Source of the DNA: Secundilactobacillus mixtipabuli
Lineage (GTDB): Bacteria > Bacillota > Bacilli > Lactobacillales > Lactobacillaceae
DNA length: 64,000 nucleotides
Reading direction: 5' to 3'
NCBI RefSeq assembly: GCF_002217925.1
Contig: NZ_BCMF01000002.1
Span: 186,001 to 250,000 of the forward strand
The position numbers were made by a program, and so were the translations under genes. Within the stretch, counting starts at the first letter, position 1. Every line of letters begins with the position of its first letter. The notes beneath the pieces were generated by a model. The model was not told where the DNA came from, ran no database searches, and saw only the letters and a list, made by a program, of their open reading frames with translations. Below are positions 19,297 to 28,810 of this stretch, in pieces.

Positions 19297-19331
19297 GTTA
19301 TCTATAAATTACATCTACTCATCTAGATAAC
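19297..19331. promoter_or_regulatory. Inverted repeat in the AllFG/PucR divergent promoter
   Basis: GTTATCTA at 19297-19304 and TAGATAAC at 19324-19331 are perfect inverted copies. Their position between the divergent genes makes them a candidate PucR operator. Confidence 0.5.
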
Positions 19332-19333
19332 CG

Positions 19334-19347
19334 TGTAAGCGCTTTTC
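19334..19347. promoter_or_regulatory. cre-like site in the AllFG/PucR intergenic region
   Basis: The core TGTAAGCGCTT matches a cre half and centre; the distal end is degenerate. Its place between divergent promoters suggests catabolite control of the ureide operon. Confidence 0.5.
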
Positions 19348-19443
19348 TATCTCTTACAGATAAACAAACGTGGGCAAATTCGATTGATTTTTATCTTCTT
19401 GAGAGTATGATTAATGGAGATATTTAGGGAAGGAGTCTCTACA

Positions 19444-21057
19444 ATGACCGTTAAACTATCCGATATCCAGTCAATTAATGCCTTAAAAGATGCAAAGTTA
19501 ATTGCAGGAAAAAACGGACGCAATAAATTAGTAGACAACATCATGGTGTTAGAAGCCCCGGACGTTAATAAGTGGATTAAAAAAAATGAGGTTCTAATTT
19601 CTTCACTTTATGGATTTAATCATCTGTCTAAAGAAGCCATCCAAGAATTCATGCAGTCTCTCAGTGACAACGCATGTAGCGGTTTAATTATCAAAATATC
19701 TCGATTCGTAGACGAAATACCGCAAACAATTATCGATGGGTGTAACAAGTTCAGTATCCCGCTACTTCAAATTCCAAAAGACACAAGCTATAACAGTATT
19801 TTGCTTGAAGTCATGCAGCTACTATTTAATGAAAGCAATCGGTTATTAGATCGATATAAAAAAATCAATCAACAATTTATTCAGTTAGCAATTCATGACA
19901 GTTCATTGTCTAAGATAACTAATTTACTCAGTCAACTGGTTCAAAATCCAACTTGTGTATTCCAACTTGAGAATGAACAGATCGCAAAGATTACTCCTGC
20001 GAATAGTAAGTTAGAATGGCTAACAGGCACTGATTGTTCCAACCGCCAACCAATCTCTAAACACGATTATACAAACTATCAGTATTATCAAGTTAACATT
20101 AACAGGACTGATAAACCACTGATAATGGTTAAGATTCCGCAGAGCCAGCAAAACCTTTATCTCGCTATTGTTCAACAAAATTCAGAATTACAAGATATTG
20201 ATTTCATGGCAATTGAAAATGCAGTTAATTTCATTCAAATGGAAATTTTAAAACAAGAAGCTATTAATCAGGGGTTGCGCACATATGCTAACGATATGAT
20301 CGACGATTTATTAAACGGTAAAATTGCGCCGGAAGTCTTCAAAAACACACTGGCAAATTTTGAACTAGATTCGGATGAAGAATATCGGATTGCAGTCGTC
20401 CAGTCATTATCAAATGATTCAATTGAAGAAAATTATTTCCGTGATAATCCGAATAACGCTGATCGTGTTGTGGGTTTATTTAAACGATATTGGCCAAAAG
20501 CAGTTTATCGAATTCGACAAAATCGAATCATTTTAATCATTTCCGAAGCTTCTTTTTCTAATGCAGAATGTCGTACTAATCTGCAAAAGATTACCGACCA
20601 ACTCAAAGAAACTAATTCCCATCATGAATATCAAATTGGTTTAAGTGAGCAATGTGAGCCCTCGGATTTTAAACACTATGCTTCGCAAGCTCTCAAAACT
20701 CTACAAATTGCTAATCAATTACATTTATCAGGTCCTGTCTTTAGTTATAACGATCTTGGCTTTTACCGCTTTTTACTTCAAGTTAAAGATCCTAAAGAAC
20801 TAACGAGTTTTGTCCCAGAGAGCTTATTAGAACTGCATCAAAACGATTCAGAATTATTTCTTACTTTAAAAGCCTATTTAGAGAATAATCAGAATATGAA
20901 AGTCAGTGCTAATACACTATTTATACACCCAAAAACAATGAGCTACAGGTTAAATAAGGTGCATAAGATGGTTAATATAGACTTTTCTGATGTTAACCAA
21001 ATTTTTGAATTAAACGTTGGGCTACGCATCTTAAGTATTCTGGATGCAAATCAGTAA
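19444..21057 (+). CDS. PucR-family transcriptional regulator
   Basis: About 537 residues. The N-terminal PucR ligand domain (about 1-125) contains LIAGKNGRNKLVDNIMVLEAPD and is followed by a GGDEF-like middle segment. The C-terminal PucR helix-turn-helix is seen in VSANTLFIHPKTMSYRLNKV. PucR proteins activate purine and ureide catabolism in response to allantoin-type compounds. The ATG at 19444 has AAGGAG 9 nt upstream. It is divergent from the AllFG operon and 15 bp upstream of the hydrolase gene, supporting local control of the ureide locus. Confidence 0.88.
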   Translation: MTVKLSDIQSINALKDAKLIAGKNGRNKLVDNIMVLEAPDVNKWIKKNEVLISSLYGFNHLSKEAIQEFMQSLSDNACSGLIIKISRFVDEIPQTIIDGCNKFSIPLLQIPKDTSYNSILLEVMQLLFNESNRLLDRYKKINQQFIQLAIHDSSLSKITNLLSQLVQNPTCVFQLENEQIAKITPANSKLEWLTGTDCSNRQPISKHDYTNYQYYQVNINRTDKPLIMVKIPQSQQNLYLAIVQQNSELQDIDFMAIENAVNFIQMEILKQEAINQGLRTYANDMIDDLLNGKIAPEVFKNTLANFELDSDEEYRIAVVQSLSNDSIEENYFRDNPNNADRVVGLFKRYWPKAVYRIRQNRIILIISEASFSNAECRTNLQKITDQLKETNSHHEYQIGLSEQCEPSDFKHYASQALKTLQIANQLHLSGPVFSYNDLGFYRFLLQVKDPKELTSFVPESLLELHQNDSELFLTLKAYLENNQNMKVSANTLFIHPKTMSYRLNKVHKMVNIDFSDVNQIFELNVGLRILSILDANQ

Positions 21058-21072
21058 CGAGGAGTCTTACTA

Positions 21073-21900
21073 ATGCAAACTATTGATTATGTATTTGGCG
21101 ATACGCAATTTAAAGCATCTTTTTGGTATCCTTCAACAGAAAATATGAATCCAGCTATCATCTATATTCATGGTGGCGGCCTTATGTATGGAAATAGGAA
21201 CGACTTGCCACAAGCTTACCTCAATATGTTCCTAAAGGCTGGTTATCCACTACTTGCTCTCGATTACTACCTGGCACCAGAGAAATCTTTGTCAGACATT
21301 GTCAGCTCATTACAAGCAGGTATTCGATATTTTACAACTCATTTCACAGATATCGGACTCTCTTCTCCGAATTTTATTTTATTTGGCAGATCTGCAGGTG
21401 CCTATTTAAGTTGCCAGTTATTGTTAGGAACAAGTATACCAATGCCTAAAGCCTTCATCGACTTTTATGGATTTGCCAACATATCTGCTCCAACATTTAA
21501 ACGGCCCAACACTCTATACAATAGTTATCCTTTAATTAGTAGCGACCAATTTGAAAGTATGCTCTCAAAAACACCAATTATTAATAGCTCTATTGAAAGT
21601 CGGTTCCTGCTGTATGTTTATGCCCGCCAATCACAAAAATGGGCTCAATTAGTTTTACAGCAAGACTCAGAGGAACAATTTAAATCCAATCAAGTAGATT
21701 TATTTCCGCCAACCTATATATGCCATTCGACCTCTGATCCGGATGTGCCATTTAGTAACGCAATTTCTTTAAAAGCTAAAATTCCAAACGCGACTTTAAC
21801 TACGGTTCCTGACAAAATGCATGATTTCGATCGATCGGTCACTTCTAGCACACTTGAAGAATATCAAAAAGTAATCGGTTGGTTACACACCATTGGATAA
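21073..21900 (+). CDS. Alpha/beta hydrolase (BD-FAE/esterase-like)
   Basis: 275 residues with an oxyanion-hole HGGG (YIHGGGLMYGN, about 32), the nucleophile elbow GRSAGAYLS (about 109), the acid in TSDPDVPF (about 224) and the catalytic His in KMHDFDRSV (about 250). No signal peptide is visible, so it acts in the cytosol. It follows pucR by 15 bp with GAGGAG before the ATG. In this setting it could hydrolyse an ester, amide or formamide-type intermediate, but substrate cannot be read from sequence. Confidence 0.75.
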   Translation: MQTIDYVFGDTQFKASFWYPSTENMNPAIIYIHGGGLMYGNRNDLPQAYLNMFLKAGYPLLALDYYLAPEKSLSDIVSSLQAGIRYFTTHFTDIGLSSPNFILFGRSAGAYLSCQLLLGTSIPMPKAFIDFYGFANISAPTFKRPNTLYNSYPLISSDQFESMLSKTPIINSSIESRFLLYVYARQSQKWAQLVLQQDSEEQFKSNQVDLFPPTYICHSTSDPDVPFSNAISLKAKIPNATLTTVPDKMHDFDRSVTSSTLEEYQKVIGWLHTIG

Positions 21901-21954
21901 TGTAATTACCCACTGAGGATAAAAGCCATGTGGTTTTTTATCTCTTTGCATAGA

Positions 21955-21968
21955 TGTAACCGCTTACA
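21955..21968. promoter_or_regulatory. cre site upstream of the DUF1097 gene
   Basis: TGTAACCGCTTACA is a near-perfect palindromic cre, 85 bp before the DUF1097 start. Confidence 0.7.
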
Positions 21969-22052
21969 CATTTATGTATGCTTAATGTATCAAATATATT
22001 GCTCAATATTTCATTTTTGCAATAAATTCATTATATTAAGGAGTGGCTATCA

Positions 22053-22604
22053 ATGAAACGATATACGTCAAGCGGCAAGGAAATTCTGTACACAGCACTT
22101 GGTATCGGAATTTTTACTTTATTTTATGGCTTAATTTCTGGTTCACTTCAGTTTTGGATGGCTCCAGTCGCCTTTATTACCTCTGCTTATTATGCCGGCA
22201 TGGATCCCGCATTAAAAAATCCATGGAATGTATCCTTCAGTTTCATCATGGGAATTCTCTGGGGTTTGATTGCTTTCAACCTTTTCCAAATTCCTAATAT
22301 GAATATGCTCTGGTGGACATCAAGCGTCTTTGGCGGAATGGCTCTTATTGCAGTAATACTTCAAGGAACAATTTTAAAAATTGCTTTTATTCCTGCGTGG
22401 CTCTTGGCATGGGGGACTTTCATGGAAATTTCCTTGAATATTAAAATAAGTAATTGGTATGTTTTTGTCATTCAACTCTTCGTCTGCATGATGTTTGGTG
22501 TTTTCTTTCTTGACTACGGTTCTGACTGGCTTAAAGCAGTTCTTTATCATTGGTTCCCAAAGGACACTCCAAATGATAATGAATTAAAACATTCTGATAA
22601 ATAA
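22053..22604 (+). CDS. DUF1097 membrane protein
   Basis: 183 residues with five to six hydrophobic segments and the DUF1097-like pattern FYGLISGSLQFWMAPVAFITSAYYAG followed by NPWNVSFSFIMGILWG (each block read separately). AAGGAGTGG lies just upstream of the ATG. DUF1097 genes recur beside allantoin and ureide loci, and a transport role is suspected but unproven. It has its own cre-bearing promoter, and a terminator follows. Confidence 0.7.
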   Translation: MKRYTSSGKEILYTALGIGIFTLFYGLISGSLQFWMAPVAFITSAYYAGMDPALKNPWNVSFSFIMGILWGLIAFNLFQIPNMNMLWWTSSVFGGMALIAVILQGTILKIAFIPAWLLAWGTFMEISLNIKISNWYVFVIQLFVCMMFGVFFLDYGSDWLKAVLYHWFPKDTPNDNELKHSDK

Positions 22605-22652
22605 AACGACAATTGATGTATGTATTTAAAAAGGTTACTACGTCGACAACAA

Positions 22653-22690
22653 AAAACACTTAGAGACTTTAATAGTCCTCTAAGTGTTTT
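22653..22690. terminator. Bidirectional terminator
   Basis: The stem pairs AAAACACTTAGAG with CTCTAAGTGTTTT, with A and T tracts on both sides. It lies between the DUF1097 gene and the convergent racemase operon. Confidence 0.8.
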
Positions 22691-22890
22691 TATTATTGGT
22701 TAAATACCAAGGTATTTTCGCTCAATAATATTATCCACACTCCAGCAGTATAAATATATTTTTAATGGTACTTTACATTACCCTTTATGCGGATCAATCT
22801 TTTTTCGTTAATCTTCTTAACCTTTTGAACAAGATTTGTATTAGCACTAAATATTGTTTGGTTGTCTAGATAAATTGTTTCAACGTTTCT

Positions 22891-23997
22891 CTATTTTATC
22901 ATTGCAGTTTCAAGCGTAAACTCTTGTAAGTTATCCATATTAAGCTTGCAGCCCATTCCTGGCACGTCCATTACATCGATAAATGTACCATCGAGGACAA
23001 TGTCTGGATCGATGATGTCACGTTCAAAATATCGTTGCGAAGGTGCAATATCATTAGGAAGCGTATAACCTGGTAAGGTAGCAATTGCAACGTTTTCAGC
23101 GCGGGCAACACCAGAGTCAATCATCCCACCACACCAGCATTCAACACCATTTTCACTTGCAAGTTGTTGAATTTGTTTTGCTACAGTCAAGCCACCAACA
23201 CGTGCAACTTTAATGTTAATAATCCTCCCGCTGCCAAGCCGTATCATTTTGCGAGTATCATCAAGTGAAGTAACGCTTTCATCTAAACAGACGGGAGTTT
23301 TAATTGTTCGTTGCAAATCAGCGTGATCGATTAGGTCTCCTGGTTCAAGGGGTTGTTCGATCATAATAAGGTTCAGGTCGTCTAGCTTCTTCAACATGTC
23401 AAAGTCAGTACGCCGATATGCAGAATTGGCGTCACCCATTAACATCGCCTCAGGAAATGCTGCTCGCACTGCAGCCAAATAATCATAGTCCTTACCAGGC
23501 TTAATCTTACACTTAATTCGCCGATATCCCTGCTCTAGATACCCATTCACCACTTTAACTAATGTTTCGGGATCTTTTTGAATACCTATACTGACACCAG
23601 TTTCTACTCGAGACTTAGTTCCACCTAGGGCTCGTGCCAAAGGTTGATCAGCCTGCTTCGCATAAATATCCCAAAGTGCACAATTCACAGCGGATTTACT
23701 CATATTATTGCGTCGGATGCCAGCAAAAATCTTGTACATCTCATCAGGATGAGAAATTTCTTGACCCATCAACTTTGGAAGCATTTGTGTACGTAAAAGT
23801 TCCCAGGCACCATTACGAAATTCTTCATTATAAAAGGGAATTTCAAAAGCTGATACTTCTCCGTAACCCACTGTACCATCCGCATCGTGAAGTTCAAGTA
23901 ATACTGTTTTCTTAGCATCCATTCGGGTAAAACTAGTCTCAAATGGTGCACGTAACGGAATATCTACTTTTCGTAAAACAGCTTTAATAATTTTCAT
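22891..23997 (-). CDS. N-acylamino acid racemase / o-succinylbenzoate synthase-like enolase-superfamily enzyme
   Basis: 368 residues of the MLE subgroup. The catalytic Lys pair is in IKCKIKPG (about 163-167), metal ligands are in LMGDANSAY, MIEQPL and CLDESVTS, and the second-face Lys is in INIKVARVGG. The end contains GGMIDSGVARAENVA, typical of the NSAR/OSBS family. No other menaquinone genes are near, while an M20 peptidase and a transporter share the operon. The likely role is therefore racemising N-acyl (for example N-succinyl) amino acids before deacylation. This is inference from context. Confidence 0.82.
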   Translation of the reverse strand: MKIIKAVLRKVDIPLRAPFETSFTRMDAKKTVLLELHDADGTVGYGEVSAFEIPFYNEEFRNGAWELLRTQMLPKLMGQEISHPDEMYKIFAGIRRNNMSKSAVNCALWDIYAKQADQPLARALGGTKSRVETGVSIGIQKDPETLVKVVNGYLEQGYRRIKCKIKPGKDYDYLAAVRAAFPEAMLMGDANSAYRRTDFDMLKKLDDLNLIMIEQPLEPGDLIDHADLQRTIKTPVCLDESVTSLDDTRKMIRLGSGRIINIKVARVGGLTVAKQIQQLASENGVECWCGGMIDSGVARAENVAIATLPGYTLPNDIAPSQRYFERDIIDPDIVLDGTFIDVMDVPGMGCKLNMDNLQEFTLETAMIK

Positions 23998-24005
23998 ACC
24001 TATAT

Positions 24006-25247
24006 CTAAACCTCCATTTTACTTGCTAACATTGATGACTGTTGTTCTTTAATCTTTTTACTGTTAATGGACAGCGAACTGATAAATGCTATTGCTGCCG
24101 CAAAGACAATGAATAAAAAGGCTGCCGAATATGAACCTTTAAACATCGTTACCAGATACCCAATTACAATGGGGGCGATGAAACCAGCTAATTGTCCCCC
24201 AAAATTGACGATACCAACTGCAGAACCATATTCCCTTTCATTCACTAACTGCGCAAAAAGAGCAAATGTCCCTGCAAAAGCAATTGACTTGAAAAAGTAA
24301 GTCATGATTTCAAACCCAATAACGGCCATCACACTAGTGGATAAGTACATGCCAAACATAAAACCAGTTGCACACAAGCTTGTCAGTGCTAACATCATCT
24401 TTTCATGACCTTTAAAAAATTTCGTGAGAATAAATCCGGATGTAATCGAACCGACTCCGGCAGCAATAGACGGCATTGGAACCATCCATGCAATACCAGC
24501 AAGACTAATATGCCGAGCCTGTAATAAATAAGTTGGCATCCAGGAATCTAGGCCTTTGGTAACTACGGATAGTCCAAAAACAACTAGAAAGAACTGCCAA
24601 AGCATTCTATTAGTTAAAACATCTTTCCAGGGTACTTTAATAATTTTTGAATCAACTGCCTCACGCTGCACTTGCTTCTTTGGTCTAAGTACTAGCGCAT
24701 AGACAATTACGAAAATGACTCCAATAATTCCCATTGTATGGAAAGCAGCACGCCAACCAAGCGTTGCTATAAAGGGCGCAACGATCATGGGTGCAATTGC
24801 CGCACCAACATAATTGGAAGAAATGGTACTAGAGGTTGCTGCAGAGCGTTGTTCATACGGAAATTCTTCAGTAATCTGTTTTAAACTAGCTGATGGATAA
24901 GCCCCTTCGCCGATTCCGAAAAGGATTCTAATAATAATCAGTGCTCCTAAGGACCAAGCAAATCCAGTTAACACCGTAAATAACGACCACATCGATATTG
25001 CAACGATAATGGTGCGATAGGTACCGAATTTATCAGTTAACCAACCACCAGGGATTTGCATCAAAGCATAACTGAAAAAGAAGGCACTAGCTACAACACC
25101 AAGTGTGGCAGTAGATAAGTGTAAATCTTTACCTATGTATGAAAGAGCAATACTAATAGCTGAACGGTCAATGAAACAGATAATATAAGCTATGTAGATC
25201 ATGATAAAAGTTCGCCGCGCACGGGCTGTTGTTTTTGTTTTTTGCAT
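24006..25247 (-). CDS. MFS transporter of the anion:cation symporter type
   Basis: About 413 residues and 12 membrane segments, with the ACS-family start IAYIICFIDRSAISIAL, the loop-2 motif GGWLTDKFGTY and GIGEGAYPSASLKQI. These carriers import organic anions such as hexuronates or acylated compounds. AGGAG lies 9 nt before the ATG at 25247. It sits between the M20 peptidase (5 bp upstream) and the racemase (8 bp downstream), so it probably imports their substrate. Confidence 0.85.
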   Translation of the reverse strand: MQKTKTTARARRTFIMIYIAYIICFIDRSAISIALSYIGKDLHLSTATLGVVASAFFFSYALMQIPGGWLTDKFGTYRTIIVAISMWSLFTVLTGFAWSLGALIIIRILFGIGEGAYPSASLKQITEEFPYEQRSAATSSTISSNYVGAAIAPMIVAPFIATLGWRAAFHTMGIIGVIFVIVYALVLRPKKQVQREAVDSKIIKVPWKDVLTNRMLWQFFLVVFGLSVVTKGLDSWMPTYLLQARHISLAGIAWMVPMPSIAAGVGSITSGFILTKFFKGHEKMMLALTSLCATGFMFGMYLSTSVMAVIGFEIMTYFFKSIAFAGTFALFAQLVNEREYGSAVGIVNFGGQLAGFIAPIVIGYLVTMFKGSYSAAFLFIVFAAAIAFISSLSINSKKIKEQQSSMLASKMEV

Positions 25248-25252
25248 AAAGA

Positions 25253-26596
25253 TCAACTCCTATTTTCAAATTCAGTGGCTATTGCCTCAATGAGGGCAAT
25301 GCCTTGAGTAAAGGCCACCTGTGTGATGTTCTCATTGCTGCTATGATTGTTTTGATCAAAATTGGCAAGAGGCAAGGTAAACGCCTTTGCCTGTAAAATA
25401 TCAGTCCATACGTAATTTGGGACTGTTCCTGGCATGCATGGTTCGATAAGCAACGGGACTCCCACTTGCTTTGCTGCATTTCTAAATAAGGCGATTTCAT
25501 CGCTAGTGGCATGAGTGTTAGCTGGTGGAATACTGCTTGTAATCTTATAACTTAATTTGCCTTCATCAATTACTGAAGCTAATTCCGCTACTAATCGTGA
25601 TGCAATCTCTTTTGGATTTTGTTGCCCCACTAGTCGCATATTGAGACTTGCAGTCAACGTATTAGGAATAATGGTTTTCATCCCAGGACCGTTATACCCT
25701 GCTTGAATGCCAGATACGTTAAATGTTGGTTCAAACATCAAGCGACGATAATAGTCACGCTTATCTTTTGCTAACACTTCAGCACCAAACACCTGAGCAC
25801 TCTTAGCCTCGTTAAATGGGAGTTGATCAATCGCTTCCCAGTCAGCTAATGTTGGTTCCGTAACCCCATCATAGAAACCTGGGATAAGTACACGGCCAGT
25901 TTTAGAATCATAAAGTCGATTCAAAATCTGCTGAAAAACAAGCACAGGATTTGAAATAACATTGCCTGCATTACCAGAATGATTTGGATGATCAGCAGTT
26001 GATACACGGAGTTTGATCCCTAATAAGCCACGATTAGCTAACCGTAAAACATGCTCACCATTTACACTCATTGACCCATCAACTACTAATACTTTTCGCA
26101 CATGTCGTAGTTGCTGTAGCTGTAACTGCTGTACTGTAGAAGCAAGGTGGGAACTGCCTTGCTCCTCCTCACCTTCTATCAAAAGCTGAATCGTCTGACG
26201 TCGCCGTGGATGGGTAAGTAAGAATCGATTTAAGCCGTTAATAACTGCTAACAATTGCCCCTTGTTATCACCTGCCCCACGACCGTAAAATCGACCATTG
26301 CGCGTGGTCAATTTGAAGGGATCACTATTCCATTCTTCTTTTAATCCTGGATCCATTACATCATAGTGTCCGTAATACAGTATTGAATCAGTACTAGCAC
26401 CAGGAATTGTTGCAAGCAGAGCAGGAGCGCCTCCTGTTTCCACATATTCTACTGTTGCACCACAATAATTCTCCAAAAGTTCAGCAATATATTTACAAGC
26501 AGCATCACGTTTTCCGTGATTAGTACTTGTACTTTCAAAGCTAATCGCTGTGGCTAAAGTAGCCGCGGCATTCTTAATTCTACGTATGTATGGCAA
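25253..26596 (-). CDS. M20-family metallopeptidase/deacylase
   Basis: 447 residues with the zinc motifs YYGHYDVMDP (about 77), GRGAGDNKGQ (about 104) and LIEGEEEQGSS (about 138). These are the catalytic Asp and Glu and the ligands of M20 aminoacylases and dipeptidases. The protein is first in the operon with the MFS carrier and N-acylamino acid racemase, so it may release amino acids from N-acyl forms. GGAGG lies 6-7 nt before the ATG. Confidence 0.85.
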   Translation of the reverse strand: MPYIRRIKNAAATLATAISFESTSTNHGKRDAACKYIAELLENYCGATVEYVETGGAPALLATIPGASTDSILYYGHYDVMDPGLKEEWNSDPFKLTTRNGRFYGRGAGDNKGQLLAVINGLNRFLLTHPRRRQTIQLLIEGEEEQGSSHLASTVQQLQLQQLRHVRKVLVVDGSMSVNGEHVLRLANRGLLGIKLRVSTADHPNHSGNAGNVISNPVLVFQQILNRLYDSKTGRVLIPGFYDGVTEPTLADWEAIDQLPFNEAKSAQVFGAEVLAKDKRDYYRRLMFEPTFNVSGIQAGYNGPGMKTIIPNTLTASLNMRLVGQQNPKEIASRLVAELASVIDEGKLSYKITSSIPPANTHATSDEIALFRNAAKQVGVPLLIEPCMPGTVPNYVWTDILQAKAFTLPLANFDQNNHSSNENITQVAFTQGIALIEAIATEFENRS

Positions 26597-26620
26597 ATTT
26601 TACCTCCTGATTAAAATTAA

Positions 26621-26641
26621 ATTAAAACATTAAGTTTTAAT
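26621..26641. promoter_or_regulatory. Palindrome in the M20/LysR divergent promoter
   Basis: ATTAAAAC and GTTTTAAT arms are separated by 5 bp between the divergent genes. It is a good candidate LysR-type binding site. Confidence 0.55.
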
Positions 26642-26731
26642 GGCATTATTATATTGCATTTAGTGTCTATTAAGAAATATAATAATTGCAGTAGTCAATA
26701 GCAAAAATGTTATAAGTGAAGAGGTGCTTTA

Positions 26732-27604
26732 ATGCGACTAACACAACTGGAATACTTTATTGATATCGCTACAACGCAGAATATGTCGCGCTCAGCAAGA
26801 AACCTACACGTTGCTCAACCTTCACTAAGCCGTACCATCCATGCTCTAGAAGACGAATTAGCAACACCACTTTTTACGCGAAATGGGCGAGCGCTGGAAC
26901 TCAATTCAGCCGGAAAAAAATCCCTTGAAGTTGCCACCGCTACGCTAGGTACTCTAAATACAGGCATCGAAGACTTGAATCACTACATAGATCAAACTGA
27001 CAATCAAGTAACCATTCGCATTGAAAGTTCCACTACCATGATTCCCGGTATTCTGGAATACTTACATAGAACTGTCCCCGATGTCTCAATTCATCTTATT
27101 CAGCACGGCCTGGAAAACAATCTTCTCGTTCATTATGATTTTGAATTCAGCACCCACCCTGTCAAGGACAACGAAAATCAATTAATGCTATCCGAAGAGA
27201 TTTATTTTGGCGTGGCTGAGAATTCACCGCTGTCACGCGCAGCTGTTGATAATAAGATTACAGTTTCGGAATTGGCACAAAATCAGTTAATCTGTACTGA
27301 GCCCAACCCTTTACGTGAGCTTGTACTTCGAACTCTGCAACATCATGGTGCAACTATTCGACCATCCTTTTCCACTGGCGACCGAGCTACAATTATTGGA
27401 ATGGTTCGTTCTGGAGTAGGTTTATGCTTCATTCCTCAATGCTCATGGCCCGGAGTAGATTTAACTGGCGTTCGTCTCCTCTCCTTTGCCCCAGAGCCCA
27501 TAACTCGTAACATTTATCTCAGCATGCCTACTTCGTCCGTTCGTTCATCAAAACATTTAACAGTAGCCAAAGCTATTTGTGACTACATGACCACCCTAAA
27601 ATAG
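26732..27604 (+). CDS. LysR-family transcriptional regulator
   Basis: 290 residues. The N-terminal winged helix-turn-helix reads LEYFIDIATTQNMSRSARNL and HVAQPSLSRTIHALEDEL, and is followed by an effector-binding domain with VGLCFIPQ near 230. GAAGAGGTG precedes the ATG. It is divergent from the M20-MFS-racemase operon and presumably controls it through the palindrome at 26621. Confidence 0.92.
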   Translation: MRLTQLEYFIDIATTQNMSRSARNLHVAQPSLSRTIHALEDELATPLFTRNGRALELNSAGKKSLEVATATLGTLNTGIEDLNHYIDQTDNQVTIRIESSTTMIPGILEYLHRTVPDVSIHLIQHGLENNLLVHYDFEFSTHPVKDNENQLMLSEEIYFGVAENSPLSRAAVDNKITVSELAQNQLICTEPNPLRELVLRTLQHHGATIRPSFSTGDRATIIGMVRSGVGLCFIPQCSWPGVDLTGVRLLSFAPEPITRNIYLSMPTSSVRSSKHLTVAKAICDYMTTLK

Positions 27605-28465
27605 CATTAATCGTTAGAGTGCTATTGAATTGGTTCAGTGATTTGTTTTTTCTTAAATCCAATTCACCTAGCCATTTTTTAATTAAGGATTTCTTAAAAT
27701 ATGCGTATCCATTTCAAATCAATTAGCATTGAAATTGGCATACTTATTTTATAAGTCTGGCGAATTTACAATCTAAGGACAACGCTAATTGAATAAAAAA
27801 ACCATAACGGATACTAATGTCCAACTATAAAGGACGAAGGAGTACATCGTTATGGGTTATTATTTCACTATATCTGAGCAATAAAATATTCATGAATTAA
27901 TCGCCAAAGATTATTATATTTGCTCAATTACACTAACTACTAACATCATTCAAGCATATCCGTGAAGAATATCGTCAATTAACGTTACCCGAACGTAACG
28001 ACCAAGTGTATTTATAAGAACAGTTCACTCAGTGTCATAGTTTCCAGAGCACGCTATTACCGATGCTTGTTGAAAAATAAATATATGAAATTATGGCAAA
28101 GATAAATCGATTTTTTCGGATGATGATTAACCCCAACTGCCTGTCTTAGAAGGAAATATACTCCGTCGATGAAGGATTGAAAACCATTAATAAGGGTAAT
28201 TGGGAGGATAAATAATGGCACGAAAAAAGCACCCACAAGGGGTGCTTCTTCCGGTAGAACATAGGACGGTAATCCTGTGTTGGAATCAGTATAACATTTT
28301 GAACTTGTGCTGACAATGATCCGGTTAACCACATCCACTTTTGAATAAGAGACTTATTTCACAACATTTTTCGAAATGTTTTTAAGTTAGCTTTTTGAAC
28401 CGCTTCTTGAAACCATCTTCTAATAATGGTGTTTTATGACCTAATACAGCATCAGATCATATAAA
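27605..28465. other. Decayed accessory DNA without intact genes
   Basis: Short open stretches only. A nested hairpin at 27802-27855 has outer arms CCATAACG and CGTTATGG, and inner TACT/AGTA and GTCC/GGAC. Beyond it are a 10-codon open start (MGYYFTISEQ) and a fragment reading HIREEYRQLTLPERNDQVYL. These look like pieces of a mobile element or plasmid gene, but I cannot name it. A terminator-like stem AGCACCC/GGGTGCT lies at 28226-28244. Confidence 0.45.
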
Positions 28466-28808
28466 ACAAGATGAAGACGACTTCTGAGATGACTCGAAAT
28501 GGGTTGACTTTCGTGATAGTATCACCGACGAAAACCCCGAGTAGGATAATACTACGAAACCCGTCAGTAAAGAAAAGCTTCGTCGCAGTGATCAGCTGGT
28601 GAGAGTGTGGTAAATGATCTTTGCACGGGAAAACGATGGATACATTAACTCAGACGAAATGATTGCTGAAAGCGATGATGATCAGTCTGATCTGTGGAAA
28701 ACTGTTGATGAGTAAGCCCAAAAGTATGGTTTGATTGATATCCCTGAAGTTGACAGGATCACGGATGTTGAATCGGAAAGCTTCGAGTCCAACTCAGACA
28801 AAAAATAG
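28466..28808 (+). pseudogene. Decayed paralogue of the gene at 30902-31411
   Basis: The plus strand aligns with 31083-31460: FWDDSKWVGFRHSIT in the intact copy appears here as a frame with in-frame stops, then KEKLRRSDQLVRVW, then WKTVDE before a TAA at 28713. At least three earlier stops disrupt it. After the TAA the same frame continues to TAG at 28806 with AQKYGLIDIPEV, which matches AEKYGSINTPEV beyond the stop in the intact copy. The pseudogene is a degraded relic of a duplication. Confidence 0.8.
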
Positions 28809-28810
28809 TC

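Noticed and set aside
28057-28338. 93-codon minus-strand frame
   Set aside because: It runs through a terminator-like hairpin, has no clear ribosome-binding site and overlaps other degraded frames.
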